64,000 nucleotides of DNA from Pseudanabaena sp. UWO311 (GTDB taxonomy: Bacteria; Cyanobacteriota; Cyanobacteriia; Pseudanabaenales; Pseudanabaenaceae): assembly GCF_006937785.1 (NCBI RefSeq), contig NZ_SJEE01000020.1, forward strand, positions 1 through 64,000, given 5' to 3'. Below the pieces are notes generated by a model. The model was given only the letters and a program-made list of their open reading frames with translations, had not been told where the DNA came from and did no database searches. A program made the translations under genes and the position numbers. This document shows, piece by piece, positions 8,554-19,300 of this stretch (the first letter of the stretch is position 1; each line of letters begins with the position of its first letter).

Positions 8554-9129
8554 ATGCTGCTAGAAAAATCCTTTTTTGCTCGACCAGCTTATGAAGTTGC
8601 GCCTGAACTATTGGGATGCACTTTAGTTAGACGAATTGACGGACTTGAATATCTGGGAATTATTGTCGAAACTGAAGCCTATGACGCGACCGATCCAGCT
8701 TGTCATGGCTATCGACGCAAGACTAAACGTAATCGAGCAATTTTCGGCTCACCCTGTACAGTTTATGTCTATTTAATTTATGGGATGTATCACTGCGTCA
8801 ATATCGTCACCGATCGCGAAGATTTTTGTAGTGCAGTTTTAATTCGTGCGATCGAATGTGATCGCTTACCGAGTTGGCACAATCTTCAGGAAAAGCCTCA
8901 TCGGGCAGGTGCAGGGCCAGGCAAACTTTGTCGCTTGTTAAAAATTGATCGCCAGCTAGACGGCATTACTTTGCACCCAGATTTCGATTTATGGGTAGAA
9001 GCGCGATCTCCAGATTTTGGTGAACCAATTCACCAAACCATCAGAATCGGCATTACACAAGGAGCTGATATTCCTTGGCGCTGGTATTTAAGCGATCGCA
9101 GGTCTGTATCACGAAAAACCAGACAATAA
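8554..9129 (+). CDS. 3-methyladenine DNA glycosylase (AAG/MPG family)
   Basis: Removes alkylated and deaminated purines from DNA as the first step of base excision repair. The 191-residue protein has the family signatures: FFARPAYEVAPELLG near the N-terminus, the catalytic Glu in VETEAYDATDPACHG, VYLIYGMYHCVNIV, and RAGAGPGKLCRLL. The ATG at 8554 has GGAG 6 bases upstream. A TTG at 8527 would add nine residues without support. It is translated a short distance after moaE. Its stop codon lies inside the terminator stem. Confidence 0.93.
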   Translation: MLLEKSFFARPAYEVAPELLGCTLVRRIDGLEYLGIIVETEAYDATDPACHGYRRKTKRNRAIFGSPCTVYVYLIYGMYHCVNIVTDREDFCSAVLIRAIECDRLPSWHNLQEKPHRAGAGPGKLCRLLKIDRQLDGITLHPDFDLWVEARSPDFGEPIHQTIRIGITQGADIPWRWYLSDRRSVSRKTRQ

Positions 9130-9161
9130 AGGCAGCGCGGCTGCCTTTATTGTCTGGTTTT
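9115..9161 (+). terminator. Terminator of the glycosylase gene
   Basis: A near-perfect 22-base stem (AAAACCAGACAATAAAGGCAGC) with a GCG loop includes the stop codon at 9127-9129 and ends in TTTT. Confidence 0.8.
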
Positions 9162-9466
9162 CATGTTCTACAAACATATTGATAACTTTAGAAATAACCT
9201 TTTCATAACTTTTGGATAAAGAAATATTGAATCTAGGAAGTAGGATGCTTACATGAAATAAAAAATTACAGTTGAAAAGCCAAGCTTTGTTTGGCTTGTA
9301 TGAATTAATTTTTAAACAAAAAAATAATTTTTCAACTTAACACTTTATATAGAATTATCCTTCCTGAGACACATCTAGACATTTTAGTTAAATTTTTAAT
9401 TAATAATTTATTAGCTCAATTCAGATATTTTTAGTACCTCGCAATTGGGGAAAAGGAGAATAAGCA
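9162..9466. other. Long AT-rich leader region upstream of the STAS gene
   Basis: No gene is seen. A possible leader hairpin has outer arms AGTTGAAAA (about 9270) and TTTTCAACT (about 9330), with an inner GCCAAGC/GTTTGGC stem. A good ribosome binding site (AAGGAG) sits just before the STAS start. The length and structure suggest a regulated 5' UTR; I recognise no known riboswitch. Confidence 0.35.
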
Positions 9467-9784
9467 ATGCGTATTGAAGTAATGCAACCAACAGGTCATC
9501 TTGATGCAACCAGTACTAACCATTTTCGTCAGCAAGCTAGCAGCGTATTAGATCGGAAACCTGATGTATTACTTATTGACCTAAAACATTTAAAACAGAT
9601 GGATAGCTCAGGTTTAGGGGCTTTAATTTTTGCTTTGAGGAGCGCTAAAGCGATCGGCTGTAAGTTTGCTCTCTGCTCAATCAGCGAATATATCAGCTTT
9701 TTGCTAGAAGCAACCTCAATGAAAGCTTTATTTGATGTATTTGAAAATCGCAGCCAATTTGAACATTCTTTGAAAAAAGTTTAA
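9467..9784 (+). CDS. STAS-domain protein, anti-sigma-factor-antagonist type
   Basis: A single STAS domain of 105 residues, the fold of SpoIIAA/RsbV. Such proteins bind or release a partner-switching kinase according to phosphorylation of a serine. The phosphorylation motif MDSSGLGAL is present (Asp46, Ser47, Ser48). No cognate kinase (HATPase RsbW-like) or PP2C phosphatase is adjacent, so it is an orphan here. It has a strong ribosome binding site and a long upstream region, and is followed by a hairpin terminator. Confidence 0.88.
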   Translation: MRIEVMQPTGHLDATSTNHFRQQASSVLDRKPDVLLIDLKHLKQMDSSGLGALIFALRSAKAIGCKFALCSISEYISFLLEATSMKALFDVFENRSQFEHSLKKV

Positions 9785-9813
9785 AGAAATCTTCAAAATC
9801 CTTTTAAATTACC

Positions 9814-9850
9814 CAAAAGAGATAGGGCGTAAAGCACCTCGTCTCTTTTT
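9814..9850 (+). terminator. Terminator after the STAS gene
   Basis: An AAAAGAGAT-AGGGCG arm pairs with CACCTC-GTCTCTTTT, followed by a long T-rich run. Confidence 0.6.
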
Positions 9851-9906
9851 CTTTTTTTATATTTCGATCTCTATTCCTACAAAAAGCTGTAGCCATAGCC
9901 ACTATT

Positions 9907-10010
9907 ATACAAAAGCACAAAATAACATAACCATTTAGTGCTTTTAAAACCCTTACGGGGTTTGGTTTTCAATTCACAAAAGTGTCGTTACACTTTTGTG
10001 AATTGGTATT
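9907..10010. repeat. Repeat family A, copy 1 (degenerate)
   Basis: Shares the central AAAACCCTTACGGGGTTTGG and the 3' stem AATTCACAAAAGTG...CACTTTTGTGAATT, ending TTGGTAT, with copies at 42361 and 53084. The first stem (AAAGCACAAAAT...) is decayed. Confidence 0.65.
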
Positions 10011-10095
10011 AGAGAGTCTGATGCCATGTATCGCGACACCTCACACTCGGATTTTAAGCCTTAACAAGTCTGACAACAGCAGCTTTAAAAAATCC

Positions 10096-10130
10096 CAAAA
10101 GAAATGGGGCAAAACGCCTCATCTCTTTTG
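10096..10130 (+). repeat. Hairpin related to the one at 9814
   Basis: CAAAAGAAATGGGGC pairs imperfectly with CGCCTCATCTCTTTTG. Sequence and loop resemble the hairpin 280 bases upstream, on the other side of the repeat A copy. Confidence 0.45.
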
Positions 10131-10232
10131 AAATAACAACCACTCTGTTAGAACGATCCTGCAAACAAAACGCTACAAATATTGTTAAAATTTCCCCATC
10201 GTGACTGACTGATCAATAGGATCAAACAAATT

Positions 10233-10652
10233 ATGGGACCTAAAGAAGACAATGTTGAAGCGATCGCAGAAGATCTAGCCGAAACTGTAAAGCCAGTGCC
10301 ATCTACTCCTGAGACAACAGCAGTGACAGCTGCATCGACCTCGGTCGATGACTCACTAAAAATTAGCTACGATCTTTGGGAAAAAGTCAAACAGCTTTGG
10401 GAGGAATACTTTGGGGAAGGCAAGAAATCTAACCTCACTTTGGCAATCATCATTATCATTACTATTCCTCTATTGATCGCCACCTCAACACTTGTAGACT
10501 TCTTAAATAAACTACCTGTGTTACCTAGCGTGTTTGAATTAGTTGGGTTTGGCTACTCAGTATGGTTTGTCTATCGATACCTATTACTTGCCGATACTCG
10601 CAAAGAGCTCGTTGATGGACTCAATGCATGGAAAAACAAAGTTTTTGGCTAA
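10233..10652 (+). CDS. curT: CAAD-domain / CURT1-type thylakoid membrane protein
   Basis: A 139-residue protein of the CAAD/CURT1 family. These small proteins bend thylakoid membranes, and the same domain is appended to some cyanobacterial aminoacyl-tRNA synthetases. Residues 1-40 are acidic and low complexity. An amphipathic segment (about 45-60, DLWEKVKQLWEEYFGEG) follows, then two hydrophobic helices (about 67-87 and 97-115). The C-terminal FELVGFGYSVWFVYRYLL with a final amphipathic helix is typical of the family. It is free-standing, not fused to a synthetase, so a CurT role is likely but not proven. It has its own terminator before dnaK. Confidence 0.82.
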   Translation: MGPKEDNVEAIAEDLAETVKPVPSTPETTAVTAASTSVDDSLKISYDLWEKVKQLWEEYFGEGKKSNLTLAIIIIITIPLLIATSTLVDFLNKLPVLPSVFELVGFGYSVWFVYRYLLLADTRKELVDGLNAWKNKVFG

Positions 10653-10666
10653 ATAACTAATCTTCT

Positions 10667-10691
10667 GACAAGGGGGTTAGTCCCCTTTGTC
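10667..10691 (+). terminator. Terminator after the CAAD gene
   Basis: GACAAGGGG pairs with CCCCTTTGTC around a short loop, a few bases after the stop. Confidence 0.6.
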
Positions 10692-10801
10692 TATAAGCGT
10701 GATGTTTAGAGCTAGGATATTAGCTAAAGTAAAGCAAAATCAAAAATTGTTAAGCTGTTTAATAAGCAGTCTTGGGAAGTGAAGAGGTATATACGTCAAG
10801 C

Positions 10802-12772
10802 ATGGGCAAAATTGTAGGTATTGACTTGGGTACGACAAACTCTGTGGTAGCCGTTATGGAAGGTGGCAAACCCATAGTGATTGCAAACTCAGAAGGTAGC
10901 CGCACCACCCCCTCCGTTGTTAGCTTTACTAAAGATGGTGAACGTCTTGTCGGACAAATGGCCCGTCGGCAAGCGGTGCTAAATCCTGACAATACCTTTT
11001 ATTCTGTCAAGCGCTTTATCGGACGAAAACATAGTGAACTCTCGGCTGAAACTAAGCGTGTTCCCTATACAATCCGTCGCGACGATCAAGGCAATATCAA
11101 GTTACGCAGTTCTAGACTTGAAAAAGATTTTGCCCCTGAAGAAATTTCGGCAATGATAATTCGCAAACTCGTAGATGAAGCGAGTCGATATTTGGGAGAA
11201 CCTGTAACGGGTGCAGTAATTACGGTTCCTGCTTATTTTAATGACTCACAAAGACAGGCAACTAAGGACGCTGGCAGAATTGCGGGGATCGAAGTCAAGC
11301 GAATTTTAAACGAGCCGACGGCTGCATCGTTAGCCTATGGCTTAGATAAGAAAACGAATAAGAAAATTTTAGTATTTGATCTTGGCGGCGGCACGTTTGA
11401 TGTGTCGGTGCTAGAAGTTAGTGACGGTTTATTTGAGGTTAAAGCAACGACAGGGGATACACAATTGGGGGGTGATGATTTCGATCGCCAAATTGTGAAT
11501 TATCTTGCTGAAGAATTTTTAAAATCCGATGGTGTGGATCTCCGTAAAGAGCGACAAGCTCTGCAACGTCTCACCGAAGCTGCGGAAAAAGCCAAGATTG
11601 AACTTTCAACGGTGGGAGTTACTGAGATTAATCTGCCATTCATCACGGCGACAGCAGAAGGCCCATTACATTTAGAAACAAGTTTAAAGCGATCGCAGTT
11701 TGAGCGCTTAAGTGCAGATTTATTAGAGCGTTTACAAATTCCCCTTGATCGTGTGTTGCGCGATGCTCAAATTAGTCCTCGCCAAATCGATGAAGTGGTC
11801 TTAGTGGGCGGCTCGACGCGCATTCCTGCGGTACAGGAAATGGTAGAAAGAGCGATCGGCAAACCACCTAGCCAAAGTGTAAATCCCGATGAAGTTGTCG
11901 CGATCGGCGCAGTCGTTCAAGCTGCCATTTTGTCAGGTGAAATTAAGGATGTTTTACTGCTCGATGTCACCCCATTGTCCCTCGGCGTAGAAACTTCGGG
12001 CGGCGTGGTCAAGCGCTTGATTCCTCGAAATACAACGATTCCTTGTCGCAAGATGGAATTATTTACCACAGCCGAAGACAATCAAACTTCTGTGGAAATC
12101 CATGTGATCCAAGGCGAACGAGATCTTGCGGAATATAACAAGTCTTTGGGACGCTTTAAATTAAGTGGACTTGATCCGCAACCTCGTGGCGTAGCTCAAG
12201 TTGATGTCACTTTTGACTTAAATACCGATGGGATCTTGGCAGTGACCGCTAGCGATCGCCGCACGGGAGTTGAACGCCGTGTCACGATCAAGGGCGCTTC
12301 GACCTTGGATGAAAAAGAAGTGCAGCGCATGGTCACGGAGGCGGAGCAATTTGCCGATCGCGATCGCGCTAAACGAGAACGCATCGAGAAATTAAATCGA
12401 GCTGATAATCTCGCCGTTGGGGCAGAGCGACAACTGAAGGAATTAGCGCTGAACTATGGCTATAAGCTCAGTTACGAACGCCGTAAACAAATTGAGGGAT
12501 CAATCAAAAAACTAAGAGATGCGATCGCAAAAGAAGATGATGCCCTAATTGATCGTTCTCAGTCGGAGTTACAAGAAGCTCTCTATGCGCTATCAACTGA
12601 ACTCTATGCTGAAGATGATGAATATGATGACGATGAAGATGATGATCTATTCGGTGGCATCCTTGAAAGTATCGGTAGTTTTGCAAGTCGCAATAAACGC
12701 GGTAAAGATGAAGATGACCGTCGTCGTCCAAATACGCGAGTGTCTTATGATGACGACGATGACTGGATGTAA
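10802..12772 (+). CDS. dnaK: Hsp70 chaperone DnaK (one of the cyanobacterial paralogues)
   Basis: An ATP-driven folding chaperone. The ATPase domain (1-380) has [40 protein letters not shown] and [13 protein letters not shown]. The substrate-binding domain follows (about 390-505). The C-terminus is short, very acidic (runs of Asp/Glu from about 605) and ends DDDDDWM, unlike the EEVD-like end of the main DnaK2, so it is probably a DnaK1- or DnaK3-type paralogue. The ATG at 10802 is used because the protein then begins [14 protein letters not shown]; an upstream GTG/ATG at 10772 would add an unsupported decapeptide. The DnaJ-like CbpA in this window lies 48 kb away and is not linked. It is 656 residues. 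Confidence 0.95.
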   Translation: MGKIVGIDLGTTNSVVAVMEGGKPIVIANSEGSRTTPSVVSFTKDGERLVGQMARRQAVLNPDNTFYSVKRFIGRKHSELSAETKRVPYTIRRDDQGNIKLRSSRLEKDFAPEEISAMIIRKLVDEASRYLGEPVTGAVITVPAYFNDSQRQATKDAGRIAGIEVKRILNEPTAASLAYGLDKKTNKKILVFDLGGGTFDVSVLEVSDGLFEVKATTGDTQLGGDDFDRQIVNYLAEEFLKSDGVDLRKERQALQRLTEAAEKAKIELSTVGVTEINLPFITATAEGPLHLETSLKRSQFERLSADLLERLQIPLDRVLRDAQISPRQIDEVVLVGGSTRIPAVQEMVERAIGKPPSQSVNPDEVVAIGAVVQAAILSGEIKDVLLLDVTPLSLGVETSGGVVKRLIPRNTTIPCRKMELFTTAEDNQTSVEIHVIQGERDLAEYNKSLGRFKLSGLDPQPRGVAQVDVTFDLNTDGILAVTASDRRTGVERRVTIKGASTLDEKEVQRMVTEAEQFADRDRAKRERIEKLNRADNLAVGAERQLKELALNYGYKLSYERRKQIEGSIKKLRDAIAKEDDALIDRSQSELQEALYALSTELYAEDDEYDDDEDDDLFGGILESIGSFASRNKRGKDEDDRRRPNTRVSYDDDDDWM

Positions 12773-12806
12773 ATAAAAGGATTGCGCGAAGCGCAATCTT
12801 TTTATT
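12772..12806. terminator. Bidirectional terminator between dnaK and the cyclase gene
   Basis: The stem GGATTGCGC/GCGCAATC has a GAA loop and A/T tracts on both flanks. It overlaps the end of dnaK and the stop of the convergent cyclase gene. Confidence 0.8.
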
Positions 12807-15800
12807 TTGGGGAAGAGGTAAGCCAATAGGTTTGCATTAATCCTTTGCCCTTGACTTCGATCACGCCACGCTCGACTAAATCAAATTTATGTTTTAGTAG
12901 TTCATAGGTAGCGGCAGTCACTTGGATTTTACCAACTTCACTGTGGGACTCCATCCGACTCGCCACATTCACCGTGTCACCCCAGAGATCGTAAATAAAC
13001 TTTTGTGTGCCGATTACCCCCGCAATTACAGCCCCCGTATGAATACCGATACGGATTTGTAGTGGTTTACCTGTCAATTTGCTAAGTTCATTCACTTTAT
13101 CAACCATATCTAATGCCATAGATGCGATCGCCTCCGCATGATCTTCTGTCGGAAGAGGAATACCACCTGCCACCATGTAGGCATCACCGATGGTTTTGAT
13201 TTTCTCCAATCCATACTTTTCGCAAAGGGTATCAAAATTAGAAAAAATTAGATTTAGCAGATCGACAAGTTCCTGAGGAGAGAGCTCTGAGGACATTCTG
13301 GTAAAGCTCACCAAATCGGCAAAAAGAACAGTGACTGACTCAAAGCTATCGGCAATAACTCCGTGAAATTGTTTGAGGCGATCGGCGATCGCTTTAGGCA
13401 AAATGTTTAATAATAACTTCTCGGATTTTTCTTGCTCACTATGAAGTGCTTCCTCGGCAAGTTTTCGTTCGGTAACATCATCAAGTACACCCAAAATACC
13501 AATAGTCTTGCCCTCAGCATCAATAATTGGCAACTTACTAATATCTAGCCATATTGATTTTCCCGACTTATCTGGATTAAGCTTCCGCTGAATTACATGC
13601 ATTTCAGGAATATTCGATTCCATTATTTGTTGATCATGGGCGCGAAATACATTTGCTAACTCAAGATTTCCAATTAGATCGTAATCAGTTTTGCCCACTA
13701 CGCTTTCTGGAGTTTCTAATTGAGCAGACATCGCCCAATTTTTATTACAGCCTCGGAAAACCAGATTGGTATCTTTCCAGAAAATCTGTTGCGGAATACT
13801 ATCAATGATTAATCGCAAATAAGTTTTTTGTTCTTCGAGAGCTTGCTCCGCTCTCACGCGAGCAGTTATATCTTGAAAACTCCATACACGTCCAATAATC
13901 TGATTGCCAATCCTCTGTGGACGGGAATAACGTTCCAATACTCTGCTATCTATCAGTTCTAGCAAATCATAACTTTCGTGTTCAGGATGACGATAGAACT
14001 CTTGCGATCGCAGCATAAAGTCTTGAGGATCAATCATCATTGTCGATAGAAACTCCAATCGAAGATCAGTATTGTTTGCAGATAAAATCTCTGGAGATAG
14101 CGAGAACATATCGACAAAGCGCTGGTTATAACTATTGACATGACCAAGCTGATCCACGGCAACTACGCCATCGGCAATCGATTCAAAGGTAGCTCTTTGC
14201 AAACTCACAAACTCTTCAAGAGTGGACTCTATTTTCTTTCTTTCCGTAATATCAATTCCAATCGACAGAACCTCAACCAACTTTCCCGAACCATCCAAAA
14301 TAGGGCAATTCGCCCAAGATATCCAAACTTCCTCTCCATCATTGCGAATGTTTTGACTTTCTTGAAACATAGAAACTTGGGGAGCCTTAGTGCTATTTCC
14401 CATCCAGTTCAGCAAATCAGTAATAGTTGTATCATCACTATTCTTGATAATAGTTCCACTAATATTTCTCCCAACCATCTCATCTTGATTATGAAATCCA
14501 AAGAAGGTTACCCCATATTCATTAATAAATTTAATTGTGCCAGCAATATCTCTCCGTAAAATGATGCAATTTGCCGCTTCAACAAGGGTACGGTATTTAG
14601 TCTCACTGGTTTTTAAATCAGAAGTACGCTGTTCCACCCGAATTTCTAATTCTTCTTTACTTTGGGCAAGCTCCGTAAAAGAGATTTGCAATTGTTGCGC
14701 CATTTGATTAAAGGAATCAGCCAGAATTGACAGCTCTCGAACATTCGCTGTTTGAATAGGTTTATAGGGATGACCCGTGGCAAGATCGGCTGAGGCAGAG
14801 AGCTCTGCCAGCAAATGCGAAGCATCGATTAATTTCTCTACTGGTTTAGCAATCCACTTTGATGTATAGAAGCCTGTTACACTAGCCAATATAAAGGCTA
14901 AAGCACATAAGACGATTGTGTTGCGTGTATTAATATTAATGCGATCGCGAAAGTCTTGTTCCGAAACGGCTACGAGCATCAACCAGTCTAGACCCTGTTC
15001 ATTTTGCAATCGCGTAATCTGGACATATTGAGTCGCACCTTCCCATTCCATTTGGATCTGTAGATGCTTAGGAATATCAGTAGAATTAGGATACTTTTGT
15101 TGAAGATTTTGAAAAATCAATCGCAGTAAAGGATTTTGACTTTTATTAGCATGAATGCGTTGTTGTTTTTTATCTATGGAAATATAAGGTGCTTCAGAAG
15201 TTGATGTAGCGACGATCTCTCCTGATGGTTCGAGAATGAAAGCTTGTCCTGTTTTAGCGATTTTTAGTTGGCGTAGAAAGTCACCTATTTGAGCCAGCGT
15301 CAAATCGATCGCAATTACTCCGCGTAAGTTACCAGATTCATTATAAATCGGCAAAGAAGCCGTAATCCCTAAAATCGGACGCGCCACAAACAGATAAATC
15401 GGACTCCAAACAGCTTGACGAGCCTTGACAGCACTTTTATACCAAGGGCGATCGCGAGGATCGTAAATATTCGCCTCAATCTGGTTTAGGATTTTCCCAA
15501 CATTATCTAATCGATAGATTAATTTTTGCTGTGAAGCTGATGAATTTGGCAAGAAAGATTGATGTAATACTAAAGCATTACCTTCCCTACGCTCGACACC
15601 AATAAATTGCCCTTGGGGATTTGCTGCGTAGAAAAAATATAAACTTTGGGCTTGGCGCATCTGTTGCCAAAATATCTTATCTAAACTATTTAAATTCTCA
15701 AAATTCAAATAGCCTGCCCTTGCCATAGCTCCATGAGACTGCAAAATTTCTAAAGGTGCATCGAAGTAACCTCTCACATGGGCTTCAATCGTGTTGGTTA

Positions 15801-15981
15801 CTTCTTGTCCGATTTGGGGAGCTAACTCCTGAGTTGCTTCACGTCCGTTCTGTACCGATAGCCATCCTGTAATCCCCACCGCCAAAATCACTTGCGTCAC
15901 GAAAGGAACAATCAGCAATATCTTGAGAGACATCTGGCGATCGCGTTGGGATTTGTGATCTTTACAGTCGGGAGCAGTCAT
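12802..15981 (-). CDS. Membrane adenylate cyclase with Cache, HAMP and three PAS domains
   Basis: A 1059-residue sensor that makes a cyclic nucleotide, very probably cAMP. Order: short cytoplasmic start, transmembrane helix (about 20-42), large extracytoplasmic dCache sensor (about 60-335), second helix (about 350-370), HAMP (372-440), coiled coil with VEQRTSDLKTSETKYR, three PAS/PAC modules (about 460-590, 600-715, 725-850), and a class III cyclase domain (about 875-1055). The metal Asp is in LFADLVSF. The purine-specifying pair is Lys in EKIKTIGDAYM and Asp in YDLWGDTVN, the adenylate (class IIIa) combination. The Asn/Arg of VNVASRM complete the site. Met17 is an alternative start. It is monocistronic, convergent with dnaK. 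Confidence 0.92.
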   Translation of the reverse strand: MTAPDCKDHKSQRDRQMSLKILLIVPFVTQVILAVGITGWLSVQNGREATQELAPQIGQEVTNTIEAHVRGYFDAPLEILQSHGAMARAGYLNFENLNSLDKIFWQQMRQAQSLYFFYAANPQGQFIGVERREGNALVLHQSFLPNSSASQQKLIYRLDNVGKILNQIEANIYDPRDRPWYKSAVKARQAVWSPIYLFVARPILGITASLPIYNESGNLRGVIAIDLTLAQIGDFLRQLKIAKTGQAFILEPSGEIVATSTSEAPYISIDKKQQRIHANKSQNPLLRLIFQNLQQKYPNSTDIPKHLQIQMEWEGATQYVQITRLQNEQGLDWLMLVAVSEQDFRDRININTRNTIVLCALAFILASVTGFYTSKWIAKPVEKLIDASHLLAELSASADLATGHPYKPIQTANVRELSILADSFNQMAQQLQISFTELAQSKEELEIRVEQRTSDLKTSETKYRTLVEAANCIILRRDIAGTIKFINEYGVTFFGFHNQDEMVGRNISGTIIKNSDDTTITDLLNWMGNSTKAPQVSMFQESQNIRNDGEEVWISWANCPILDGSGKLVEVLSIGIDITERKKIESTLEEFVSLQRATFESIADGVVAVDQLGHVNSYNQRFVDMFSLSPEILSANNTDLRLEFLSTMMIDPQDFMLRSQEFYRHPEHESYDLLELIDSRVLERYSRPQRIGNQIIGRVWSFQDITARVRAEQALEEQKTYLRLIIDSIPQQIFWKDTNLVFRGCNKNWAMSAQLETPESVVGKTDYDLIGNLELANVFRAHDQQIMESNIPEMHVIQRKLNPDKSGKSIWLDISKLPIIDAEGKTIGILGVLDDVTERKLAEEALHSEQEKSEKLLLNILPKAIADRLKQFHGVIADSFESVTVLFADLVSFTRMSSELSPQELVDLLNLIFSNFDTLCEKYGLEKIKTIGDAYMVAGGIPLPTEDHAEAIASMALDMVDKVNELSKLTGKPLQIRIGIHTGAVIAGVIGTQKFIYDLWGDTVNVASRMESHSEVGKIQVTAATYELLKHKFDLVERGVIEVKGKGLMQTYWLTSSPK

Positions 15982-16311
15982 ACAAAAGCTGCGTAAAAAA
16001 TGCTAGATATTCCCCATAATAAAGTGATCCTCGCTTAAAAGTATGTGTCTGCGCCTATTTGCTCAGATTTATTAGCTCAGCATCAATGAATTCCTTATGG
16101 CTAGTTTAAGACAATTTTAACTTGTTTGGTTTCGTAGTAAGGGCAACAAAAACGGCTCTGAGCATCATTTGATCTACTCAATAGATGATCAATTCCTTAA
16201 AACATCCTACCTAAGTCAGAGATTTATTAGTACAATCCAAAGTAGCGATCGTAACTACCCGATTACGATGAAGCTCACATAATAGTTCTTTAACAACATC
16301 CCTTTCAGTCC
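15982..16311. other. Divergent promoter region, cyclase / Fd-GOGAT
   Basis: A gene-free AT-rich region. I looked for a nitrogen-control NtcA box (GTA-N8-TAC) upstream of the GOGAT gene and found no acceptable match. A weak inverted repeat TTGATCTA...TAGATGATCAA lies at about 16168-16192. Nothing else is recognised. Confidence 0.4.
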
Positions 16312-19300
16312 ATGATGAATAGCAACGCACTGCCCGTAAAACAAGGTTTATACGATCCCCAATTTGAACATGACGCTTGTGGGGTCGGCTTTATTGTCCA
16401 TAAATCAGGAAAGAAATCCCATGCGATCGTTGAGCAGGGGCTGACGATTTTGGAGAACTTGGAACATCGCGGCGCGTGCGGTTGCGAGACAAATACGGGT
16501 GATGGTGCTGGGATTTTGATGCAGATTCCTCATAAGTTTTTGGTAAAGGTAACCGCCGCTGCAAATATTATTTTGCCAGAGGTTGGTCAATATGGCGTGG
16601 GCATGGTTTACGCTTCGCCAGATCCTGAGACTCGTAAGCATGGCAGACAGGCTTTTGAAAAGTTGGTTGAGTCTGAAGGTTTAAAAGTTTTAGGCTGGCG
16701 CGATGTACCCACCGATAATTCTTCCTTGGGGGCGACAGCGCAATCGAGCGAGCCATTCATGCAGCAAGTATTTATTTTGCGATCGCCCGATCTTGCTGAT
16801 GACCTCGCTTTCGATCGCAAATTATTTGTAATTCGCAAGCTTGCCCACACCGCCATTCGCGCCTCAAATATTGATGCCTATTGGTATCCCTCTAGCCTTT
16901 CCTGTCGCACCATCGTCTATAAAGGGATGTTGATGACGGCTCAAGTCGGACAGTATTACGCCCATGATCTGCACGATCCCGACATGGAGAGCGCTCTGGC
17001 TCTAGTTCACTCCCGCTTTAGTACCAATACTTTCCCTAGCTGGGAGCGATCGCACCCTTACCGCTACATTGCCCACAATGGCGAAATTAATACTTTGCGC
17101 GGCAATACTAACTGGATGATCGCCCGTCAGTCGATGTTTGAGTCGGATTTGTTTGGTGATGATATCTCGAAGATCAAGCCCGTAATCAACATTGAAGGCA
17201 GTGACTCGACGATTTTTGATAACGCTTTGGAATTGTTAGTGCTAGCAGGGCGATCGCTTCCTCATGCCGTGATGATGATGATTCCTGAGCCTTGGACAGC
17301 CCATGAGTCCATGAGTGATGAGAAGAAAGCATTTTACGAATATCACTCCTGTTTGATGGAGCCTTGGGATGGGCCTGCCTCGATCGCCTTCACTGATGGC
17401 ACGATGATCGGCGCTGTGTTGGATCGCAATGGCTTGCGCCCTTCTCGCTATTACGTCACTAAGGATGATTTGGTGATCTTCGCGTCGGAAGCAGGTGTAT
17501 TAGACATCGCTCCTGAAATGATTGAATCGAAGGGTCGCTTACAGCCAGGGCGGATGTTCCTTGTGAATATGGAAGAGGGGCGGATTGTTGCTGATGAAGA
17601 AATCAAGCATCAAATCGCGACTGAGCATCCATACCGTGAATGGATTAATCAGCATATGGTGGACATTGCCAATCTCAAGGATGGTGACGCGACTGAAGCC
17701 GAAGCAATTCCTCTAACTCAAAGACAAATGGCGTTCGGCTATTCCTTTGAGGATTTGCGCTTGCTATTAACTCCCATGGCACGCGATGGTGTGGAAGCTG
17801 TGGGCGCAATGGGAGCCGATACACCGCTAGCGATTCTTTCCAATCGTTCCAAACTTCTCTACGATTATTTCCAACAGCTATTCGCACAGGTTACCAATCC
17901 ACCGATTGACTCTATTCGTGAAGAGATTATTACTTCTGCCGAAACTACTATTGGTGCAGAACGAAATCTCTTAAAGCCAGAACCAGAAAGCTGTCACTTG
18001 ATCGAGCTAAAGACTCCTATTCTCAGCGATGCGGAACTTGCAAAGTTGAAGCATATTAACGAAGGTGGTTTTAAATCCGTCACTCTTTCCACTTTGTTCA
18101 ATTCTAAATCTGGTGTATCGGGATTAGAATCGGCGATTAATGAAATTTGTGCCAAGGCGGATCAAGCGATCGCTGATGGTGTGAATATTTTAATTCTTAG
18201 CGATCGCGGTGTTGATCCTGCTAACGCGCCAATTCCTGCATTGCTTGCTGTATCAGGCTTACATCACCATCTCATCCGCACAGGCACAAGAACCAGAGTC
18301 GGCTTAGTCCTCGAATCTGGCGAACCTAGAGAAGTGCATCACTTCGCGCTCTTGATTGGCTATGGTTGCGGCGCGATTAATCCCTATCTTGCCTTTGAAA
18401 CCATCAAAGACATGATCGATCAACGTCTCTTAGTCAATGTCGAGTTCAAAACTGCGGTTAAGAACTTCATCAAGTCAGCAACTAAAGGCGTAACCAAGGT
18501 TGCATCCAAAATCGGTATTTCCACCATCCAAAGCTATCGAGGTGCTCAAATCTTTGAAGCGGTTGGATTGAATCAAGATGTGATCAAGAAATACTTCACT
18601 TGGACAGCCTCACGCATCGAAGGCGCAGATTTGGAAGTAATCGCCCATGAAGCGATCGCTCGTCACACCCACGCCTTCCCCGATCGTCCCGCTAGTGGCA
18701 ACACCCTCGATGTCGGTGGCGATTACCAATGGCGCAAGGATGGCGAAGCCCACCTGTTCAGCCCTGAAACAATTCACGCCTTGCAAAAGGCCGTGCGCGA
18801 TGGCAACTATGAACTGTTCAAGAAATATTCGAGTTTAGTCAATGAACAGAATCAACAACATTTCACCCTGCGCGGCTTGCTCGATTTCAAATCCCGCGAA
18901 TCAATTCCCATTGAAGAAGTAGAACCCATTGAATCAATTTTAAGCCGCTTCAAAACTGGCGCGATGAGCTATGGCTCGATCTCGAAGGAAGCTCATGAGG
19001 CTCTGGCGATCGCCATGAATCGCATCGGCGGCAAGTCTAACACAGGCGAAGGCGGCGAAGATCCTGATCGCTACACATGGACAAACGAGCAAGGCGATTC
19101 CAAAAATAGTGCGATCAAACAGGTTGCCTCAGGACGTTTTGGTGTAACCAGTCTGTATCTCTCCCAAGCCAAAGAGATTCAAATCAAAATGGCTCAAGGC
19201 GCAAAACCAGGGGAAGGCGGTCAACTCCCTGGAAAGAAAGTCTATCCTTGGATTGCCAAAGTTCGCCACTCCACCACAGGTGTCGGCTTGATTTCACCTC

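Larger units (their letters stand above)
9785..10232. other. Intergenic region with two related hairpins and a decayed repeat A copy
   Basis: No gene seen. It holds the hairpin at 9814-9850, a degenerate family A repeat at 9907-10010, and a second hairpin at 10096-10130. The two hairpins share the pattern CCCAAAAGA-AT-GGGC...CCTC-TCTCTTTT, so they look like copies of one unit. Confidence 0.5.

Noticed and set aside
15982-16311. NtcA site upstream of Fd-GOGAT
   Set aside because: I searched for GTA-N8-TAC by eye; close words such as GTAGCGATCGTAAC have wrong spacing or bases.
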